20,626 nt of DNA from Polymyxa betae (taxonomy: Eukaryota > Endomyxa > Phytomyxea > Plasmodiophorida > Plasmodiophoridae). Below are positions 15,282-20,626 of this stretch, one piece after another; the stretch's first letter is position 1, and the number at the start of each line of letters is the position of its first letter. The notes below the pieces were generated by a model that did not search any database, was not told where the DNA came from, and saw only the letters and a list, made by a program, of their open reading frames with translations. A program made the translations under genes and the position numbers. The DNA is taken from assembly GCA_003693705.1 (NCBI GenBank), contig RBZT01000625.1, forward strand, positions 1,284 to 21,909. Reading direction: 5' to 3'.

Positions 15282-17490
15282 TCAACAGCGATAACGTTCA
15301 CGTTGCCAACTTAATGAGAGCTTCGTGTGAACTTGGCCATGAAAAATCCGGATTCGGGATAAACTGGTCACCAGCGAATGTAAATGAGCAGACCTAACAA
15401 AATCAATATGCGATAGGCGAGCGTCAACGACGTTTACATTCGAGCGGAGCCAGGCGCCCAAAACTCGACCGTCAACGGCGTCGGTTTGCTTCTGAGAGGC
15501 GTCGCGAAAGCGGTCGTTGCTGATGATGACGGCGCCGTTACGTCGCGCGTGTTCAATCGTGTAAGAGTCGTCGTAATCGCCCTAGAAACACGAATAAGAA
15601 ATCACTCACATATTTATGCAACTTGAAAGCATAATTCAAACATTCTGAAGCTTGCACAAAGCATTAGCTACGAAACTAAAGTAGGCCAGCACTGACGCGC
15701 CACTACATAAAAAACAATGGAAAGCATAACAGAAACTGCCATTTATGATGATGGCTAAAAGTTGCACAGTAATGCAAAAGCAAAAAAAACGATACCTGAG
15801 GCGTGGTAGCAATGATGCCATTAACATAAAGCGTCTTGAGAAGGTTGATATCATCGGGCATAGACGACGCCTTGGTGGCCCAGCCCTCCAATCGGCCCAA
15901 TCGCTTCAGCATCGCCACCTTCTCATAGTCGAGACACTGCTCCGGGACGAACGCGCGCACCCTCAGGCCCCGGGACTGGAAATAGTGCACGGCCAGAGCG
16001 AAGCCGCGGCACGAGAACACACGATTCCGCCCGTGGTTCATGCAGATGTTCGGCAGGTCCAGTACGACCAGGGCCTGGACCGTCGGCAGATCGAACCGGC
16101 CCGTGGCCGGATCGACATGCATCACCACCGTCGCCAGCGTCTTCATTGAGCGCGGCAGGAAATCGGGCTGGTCGTACAGCCCGTCGACGACGCTGGCCCA
16201 GCCCGGTATCGACTCGATCGGGGCGAATCCGCGAAACAGCTCCAGACAGGCGGCGTCGTGCGGTGCCGGGGCGGTCTTGGGGCCAGCACCACCATCCAGG
16301 CCGTCCAACGATAGAGTGTTGGACAGACGCGACAGATGCAGAAGGAATGGGGCGGCGTCTTTGAGCTGGTCGGCGCGGCGGCAGGCGCAGATGCAGAAGA
16401 CGGCGAGGACGAGGTCGGTGCGCGCGGTCGTCGTCAGGGCGAGCGATGTCATCTGCCAGCCGAAGACAGTGACCAGCGTGCGCCAGGCTAAGACGGCTTG
16501 ATCAGCCAGGCCGAGAAAGATGACGAGAATGTAGCTGAGATTGGGAATGGCGTCGCAGGACAGCGCCAGAGCGCGAACAGCCGAATTCAGGTCGGCGAGA
16601 ACCGGTTCGGGGTCGTCGACGAGCTCGTCGCCTAGAAAGCTGAGCTCTGCTAGGCGAATCAGAAGGCGATTGAAGCGATCGGCGATCTTGGCGCGAGGAC
16701 GATCGAGCGCGGAACGGTTGGCGTCGAAGGCGTGAAGTAGGTTGGAGCGGGCTGGGGAGAAGGGGTATTGGGCCCAAAGAGCTCGGAGGAACCCATGGAC
16801 AGCCAACAGCTGTGATGACGTATTATCGAGGGAAGCATGAACCACGCCCAGCTGATTATAAGGCTTGCCCATGGCTGGAATAACCTGCATTTGAAGTTTA
16901 AGGGAAGCTTTAAAGCAGAAAGCAGAAAGCGGTGCGGCAGAGATTGATAAAATATGTTTTGCTGGAAACACAGTTTGAATGGAGAAAAGTTCGAGATACC
17001 GATATGGCTTTCTGATAGAAGTGAGAGGCTTGATCCAATTTGCCATTGTATCGATCGAGATCACCCAATGATGCCAAGGCCAGACTTTTGACACGAAGTT
17101 CATTGGCTTGCACATCTGTTAAAGCATCACGTTAAGAGTGTTGAGAGAAAGGGGCAAAAGACACAGAGAAAGAACAGATTACAATCTGCGAATCTGAGAA
17201 CGATTATAAACTGTTATGCAGCTGCAAAACATCAAAATAAGAATAAAAAAAAATGAATCTTAAGGTCACCTACAGATCTGCTGTTGAACCATTTTACCAG
17301 CTTGATACAGATCAGAGTTCGTCTCGATCGCTTTTCTCCACATCGCTAGAAGCCGTGAATCGATCTTCTTCTCCAGTGCGAACGTTGGAAACTCGATCAG
17401 CAAACGCTGATATAAGGAAGTCGACCCGTCCAGGTCTCCAGCGCGTTCACGACCAAGGGCATCGCGAAGCAGCTCCCGATCGGGTGACAT
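15282..17490 (-). CDS. EST1/SMG5-7-type TPR protein fused to a Zc3h12/Regnase-type NYN ribonuclease domain (565 aa)
   Basis: Exons run 17490-17298, 17115-17000, 16884-15796 and 15581-15282. All junctions are GT-AG and in phase, with a total of 566 codons. Introns are 182, 115 and 214 nt. The N-terminal half has LGDLDRYNGKLDQASHFYQK, then IPAMGKPYNQLGVVH (residues 105-119) and LRALWAQYPFSPARSNLLHA, the hallmark helix order of EST1/SMG5/6/7 TPR domains, which bind phospho-UPF1 in SMG5-7. From about 375 a different domain begins: VVLDLPN (D379, N382), FSCRG (393-397), an AFVPE strand, then DYDDSY (D470, D471) and IISNDRFRD (N488, D489, D493). These are the acidic catalytic positions and FSCRG motif of the Zc3h12a/N4BP1 NYN (PIN-like) nucleases. 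SMG6 also pairs such TPRs with a nuclease, but of classical PIN type. A role in RNA decay is inference. The last 50 residues are unrecognised. Confidence 0.8.
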
Positions 17491-18523
17491 TAGCAAATGG
17501 ACCTCCGATATTTGTGAGAACGAACCGGTTCAAGCAACGGTTCAGTTACGCATAAATTGGCATTACAGTCGCGCAACATATTTCTTTTTGCAGGTTTTTA
17601 GTGATTTTTGGGAAAACTGCAAAAAAGTTTGCAAATTCCGTAAAGCGATTGCCAAGAGCAGCAACATGATTGGCAAACCGACAAGTATATGGGAATCTCA
17701 AAAGTAGTTGTCGTGCCTGTGTTCGAAGCGATCATCGCTTGTTGGGGGCTCGACCAGCCTACCTAGCAGTTAAATGCTCAATCTTCTTGCTAACTTCTCT
17801 GCTGCTTGTGCCAGCGACATTCAAAATGCATTTCAGAATGTTGAAACTACTAAACGAAATAAATTAGGTAATACAGATAATCGGATAAACATCCCAGTAT
17901 ATGGAAAGAACCTCTTCATGGATTTCTATTTCAACGACAATGTTGTAAAGTTGAACTCGCTAATTCAAGCTTTAAGTTGAACAACGCTGCTTGTTAAAGC
18001 GTTGGCATCAATTCCTCGAAACGTCATTGATGCCTGTGAGTTATAGCATTTCAGTCCAGATCCAGACGAACAAGTAACACCCAACTACCGGTACAACTAA
18101 AGGTAACCCGACCCGGTGGAGAGACGCCTCCCTCCGGAGAGCACTTTTTGGATCAATTTTCGACCAACGACCAATTTTCGATCAAATGAATACTACAGTG
18201 CGCGGTAGGCAAAGGTGAAGTCACCGATTTATAATTGTATTGAGAGGGCACAAAGACAATTCTTCATTATTTTGACGCTTTACAAAACCCAGTAGAATCT
18301 CAATATTTCTTTTTTATAGTTCAGGCTTGTAACGTACTTCTTCAGTACATCATGAACGCTTACAGGTGCACCGCTAGGAACAAGTGTGGTTGCCGACTAT
18401 GTCCTTGATCAACGATCGACAAGATGGCTGCGAGGCAACCAGTCGGATGCTTTTTGGGGTCGCACGCCATTGGCTGCAGAGATCATACAATTGACCGCTG
18501 CTATAAACTGATGAATAAACGAA
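17491..18523. other. Stretch without a confident gene
   Basis: Short ORFs at 17670-17867 and 17774-17980 resemble nothing known. Visible structures are a T-rich inverted pair near 17585-17626 (CTTTTTGCAG facing CTGCAAAAAAG), an imperfect GC hairpin near 18112-18140 and two nearby CAATTTTCGA boxes (18155 and 18173). The EST1-NYN promoter should lie at its left end. Nothing else is supportable. Confidence 0.4.
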
Positions 18524-18532
18524 TTTTACGTT
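18524..18532. repeat. Target-site duplication, left copy
   Basis: TTTTACGTT, identical to the right copy at 19298-19306, abuts the left terminal inverted repeat. Confidence 0.8.
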
Positions 18533-18638
18533 CGGTAAACTCTTTTTTCAGTCGACGGAAACAGGCTTCAGTCGACGGAGGCGCGTCACAAAGCACTCTA
18601 CAGTATTCCTTCTCTTTTCTCTTTCTCTCCTCTATGAC

Positions 18639-18718
18639 TAGATTCTGCCTGTTAGGTTCTCTCAGATTCTGTCTGTTAGGTTTTCTTTTTCTCATCTACG
18701 AATAGATTCTGTCTGTAA
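18639..18718. repeat. Three short direct repeats of an AGATTCTGYCTGT unit
   Basis: AGATTCTGCCTGTTAGGTT near 18640, AGATTCTGTCTGTTAGGTT near 18665 and AGATTCTGTCTGTAAG near 18704 lie between the left inverted repeat and the ORF of the element. They are candidate subterminal binding sites, as found in many DNA transposons; that role is inference. Confidence 0.6.
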
Positions 18719-18737
18719 GCCTCGTTCTTCATTGCCA

Positions 18738-19178
18738 ATGTGGAATCGAATGCGGAATTGGATCAACCGGCCGCAAGGCGACTCCCAGGTTGGAGATTTC
18801 CCAGTTTTTTCCAAAGAGACCGCAGCTCTCAGCCGGGCACAATCTCCTACCCCTGTTGACCAGCATTCTCCAACGCCAGAAGACAGATTTGACAACCTTA
18901 GTGTCCCAGATCGTGAAATCATCAGCACCATTCTAATGCATGAGGAATCACAATTCCCAGTTGATGAGGAGGAGGCCTCTATAGACAATCACAGCAGTTG
19001 CGGGAACCAAAATGTCTCTAATGTATTAACATCACAATCTGCCTTCTCTGGATCGTATTCTTCGTTTCTGGAGTTGCATGAAGCTGCCCCTCGCGTACGC
19101 AACTTCTCATATTTTTGGGTTATCTCACCGGATAATCAAACAGAGGTGTCGCAAGAAGGGTACGAAAGGAAAAGATAG
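18738..19178 (+). CDS. ORF inside the Mutator-like element (146 aa), function unknown
   Basis: The ATG at 18738 is the first in frame. The protein is acidic and Ser/Pro-rich (SRAQSPTPVDQHSPTPEDRF, then MHEESQFPVDEEEASIDNH) with an aromatic-containing tail (VRNFSYFWVISPDNQTEV). It fills most of the interior between the inverted repeats and stops about 20 bp before the right one. It has no DDE transposase, zinc-finger or membrane motif that I recognise. It may be an element-borne accessory protein or a captured host fragment of Pack-MULE type. Mostly disordered composition makes identification by eye unlikely. Confidence 0.4.
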   Translation: MWNRMRNWINRPQGDSQVGDFPVFSKETAALSRAQSPTPVDQHSPTPEDRFDNLSVPDREIISTILMHEESQFPVDEEEASIDNHSSCGNQNVSNVLTSQSAFSGSYSSFLELHEAAPRVRNFSYFWVISPDNQTEVSQEGYERKR

Positions 19179-19229
19179 ATAGAGAGACCTCAGTATAGAG
19201 GAGCGAGAGGGATGAGTGCTTTGTGACAG

Positions 19230-19271
19230 AAAACAGGCTGCGCCTCCTTCGACTGAAGCGCAGCCTGTTTT
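19230..19271. repeat. Nested hairpin in the right terminal inverted repeat, 14-bp perfect stem
   Basis: AAAACAGGCTGCGC (19230-19243) pairs with GCGCAGCCTGTTTT (19258-19271) over a 14-nt loop. The left end has only a single AAACAGGCTTCAG segment here, so the right end gained an inverted duplication or the left end lost one. Confidence 0.85.
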
Positions 19272-19297
19272 CAGTCGACTGAAAAAAGAGTTTACCG

Positions 19298-19306
19298 TTT
19301 TACGTT
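19298..19306. repeat. Target-site duplication, right copy
   Basis: TTTTACGTT, identical to 18524-18532, directly follows the right terminal inverted repeat. Confidence 0.8.
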
Positions 19307-19913
19307 CATTAAACTCAATCAAAGGATGCTGTGAATTCGTGGCTGGCATTTTGTCAACACAAATCCAGCACCAGCATTGATTATCAGATTCACCGCGTGA
19401 TTGAACTTAAAAAAGAATGTAAAAAATTGGTCGATTTAAGGACTTCGTCTGTCCGGACACTTTAAAACAATATCGGCGGACTACGTGCGTTTTTCAGAGT
19501 CATTTTCCCTGTCTAGCTGTCTGATTTCTTGATAGGTATCGACCCTTATGTCGTCTTAGACCTGAACGCCGTTAGGCGGTAGTGCCGCTAGTGATCGGAA
19601 TCTGACCAAGGCAAGGCTTGTGCTGTGGTCGATATTTTGAATGATTTGTGCTAATCGGTCACTCAATCAGAGAAATCGCCCAAAGGACGAGGCGAATCTT
19701 CTGCATGCTGTGATGGAGACTGATTACATTGACAATCACGTTCGGGAACTCATCGATCGAAGGCCTGTTTGACCAGCAATTCTCCCTGAACAATATAAAC
19801 AGTCAAGTTTACGAATTGATTCGAAACTCTCCGATGGCAAAGATCGATAATGTCGATCACATGGCGTTCTAGCGCTATAATCAGTCCAGCTTTATCATTA
19901 TGCGGATGCTAAC
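19307..19913. other. Stretch without a confident gene
   Basis: The most protein-like frame is a 43-codon ATG ORF at 19641-19772. It contains ANLLHAVMETDYIDNHVREL and continues in frame after one TGA for about 25 more codons, so it may be a decayed exon. No family was recognised and no splice junction supports it. Confidence 0.35.
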
Positions 19914-20298
19914 ATACCGTACTGGACATCTTAACTCTCCAATAGTCCCATACAAACACCACCTCTCTCAATTCCGCCTGGCCGACAGGCCTTTGGCAAA
20001 ACAGGACTCTGTTAATCGATAGATCTCGATCTTCTGAGCAACCTGACAGCGCCACTTTTTTAATTCGACAAATCCTGACGGGCGGATAAAGTTAATAGGG
20101 AAAGCAACTTTTTGGCAGTTGTATGGAGAGAATCGGATTTTGTGATTTTAGCACTCGCAAATAGTTTTGCGTTCAGTCACGCACTTTTAAACTTATACTT
20201 GCGCACTTTATGAAATCCAAACAAAATCGAATGTGCGTACGCACATTCTCCGGTTTCGAATTGGCAGTAGTGGAGAGTTAAGATGTCCTGTACGGTAT
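19914..20298. mobile_element. Candidate MITE, 385 bp, with 28-bp terminal inverted repeats
   Basis: The 28 bases at 19914-19941 (ATACCGTACTGGACATC, then TTAACTCTCCA) match the reverse complement of 20271-20298 with one mismatch. The interior has no long ORF. No convincing target-site duplication was seen, so the superfamily is undetermined. Short non-coding elements with such ends are typically MITEs; an inverted duplication that is not transposable remains possible. Confidence 0.5.
20229..20248. repeat. 20-nt perfect palindrome
   Basis: GAATGTGCGTACGCACATTC is its own reverse complement. It lies 22 bp inside the right end of the candidate MITE. Nearby CGCACTTT motifs (20183 and 20203) repeat part of it. 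Confidence 0.9.
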
Positions 20299-20626
20299 CA
20301 ATTGAGCCGTGTATTAACCTACAGTCTGGGCCAGAAAAAACCAGCCTTTGTCTGAGAAAGCGTATTCGTTGGTTGGTTTCTTTCTAACAGCATCAATACT
20401 GTAAATGAGCATTTTTTGCTCTAAGCGATTTGTTTTTCTTTTGTATGCACATATTACCCGGTTGTTTGAATTCTATGTCTGCATCGCAAGAATCAATTTA
20501 GAAATTGATCAAGTCTGGGCTGCATCAACAAAATGCTTTATTTTAGCAGTCATTCATTGTCGATTCATGATTGCAGTATTTGTAACTATTTTGAAATAAC
20601 AAGTTTTTAAGACGACGCCAAGCGAG
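20299..20626. other. AT-rich right end of the window
   Basis: Only a 64-codon ORF (20405-20599, plus) with no recognisable similarity. It is hydrophobic and Phe/Ile-rich, as expected from translating AT-rich sequence. Nothing else seen. Confidence 0.4.

Larger units (their letters stand above)
18533..19297. mobile_element. Mutator-like (MULE-type) non-autonomous DNA transposon, 765 bp, 9-bp target duplication
   Basis: The outer 24 bases of each end are identical in inverted orientation, starting CGGTAAACTC and reaching TTTTTTCAGTCGAC. Similarity continues with gaps to the shared GTCACAAAGCACTC block, giving terminal inverted repeats of about 70 bp (left) and 90 bp (right). The element is flanked by the same 9-mer, TTTTACGTT, at 18524-18532 and 19298-19306. 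Long inverted repeats with a 9-bp target duplication are the mark of the Mutator superfamily. The right end contains an extra hairpin. The interior holds one ORF (18738-19178) but no recognisable transposase, so mobility would need a helper element. Confidence 0.82.

Noticed and set aside
16040-16501. 153-aa plus-strand ORF opposite the EST1-NYN gene
   Set aside because: Arg/Ser-rich shadow of GC-rich coding sequence; the minus strand carries recognisable TPR and NYN motifs.
15703-17115. A single 470-aa ORF as the gene model for the EST1-NYN protein
   Set aside because: It reads through two introns; splicing restores the conserved spacing before GKPYNQLG and adds the missing DDSY and SNDRFRD part of the NYN domain.
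1-20626. tRNA or rRNA genes
   Set aside because: No cloverleaf with matching A and B boxes and no conserved rRNA blocks were seen on either strand by eye; a dedicated scan could still find one.

Overview
This window is eukaryotic nuclear DNA. Several genes only read through once short GT-AG introns are removed; the shortest are 45-56 nt and others run from about 100 to 250 nt. The genes lie on both strands, the coding exons are richer in G+C than the AT-rich gaps, and there is no operon structure, rRNA or tRNA that I can see. Compact introns, GC-rich exons and a multigene secreted ankyrin-like family suggest a unicellular eukaryote. A plasmodiophorid-type rhizarian would fit, but that placement is a guess.

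Layout. (1) 1-540 is the AT-rich end of an ORF cut by the window edge, possibly a capsid-like protein of a Polinton/PLV-type element. (2) 1240-3484 is a mosaic of three diverged copies of one repeat, one of them inverted. Each carries a small membrane-anchored Arg/Glu-rich protein, and only one copy is intact. The inverted copy is interrupted by a broken RecA/RAD51-family (XRCC2-like) fragment. (3) 3485-5121 has no confident gene. (4) 5122-6220 (+) is an unrecognised two-exon gene, convergent with (5) ATE1, arginyl-tRNA-protein transferase (6352-8385, minus, six exons, 499 aa). (6) 9473-11008 (minus, six exons, 325 aa) is a mitochondrial carrier most like SLC25A44. (7) 11452-13618 (+, two exons, 705 aa) is a secreted protein with an ankyrin-like segment and a 23-residue tandem repeat. 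It faces a frameshifted paralogue at 13761-14715 (minus). (8) 15282-17490 (minus, four exons, 565 aa) joins an EST1/SMG5-7-type TPR region to a Zc3h12/Regnase-type NYN ribonuclease domain. (9) 18533-19297 is a Mutator-like non-autonomous transposon with a perfect 9-bp target duplication, and 19914-20298 is a second small inverted-repeat element.

The exon models for ATE1, the carrier, the EST1-NYN gene and the secreted protein were worked out by hand. In each one every splice phase matches and the exon lengths sum to a whole number of codons, which supports them more strongly than single ORFs would. The genes do not form one pathway; ATE1 (N-degron pathway), a mitochondrial transporter and an RNA-decay-type nuclease are housekeeping or regulatory genes lying side by side. 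The most unusual items are the EST1-NYN fusion, the repeat mosaic carrying captured gene fragments, and the Mutator-like element with its own ORF.
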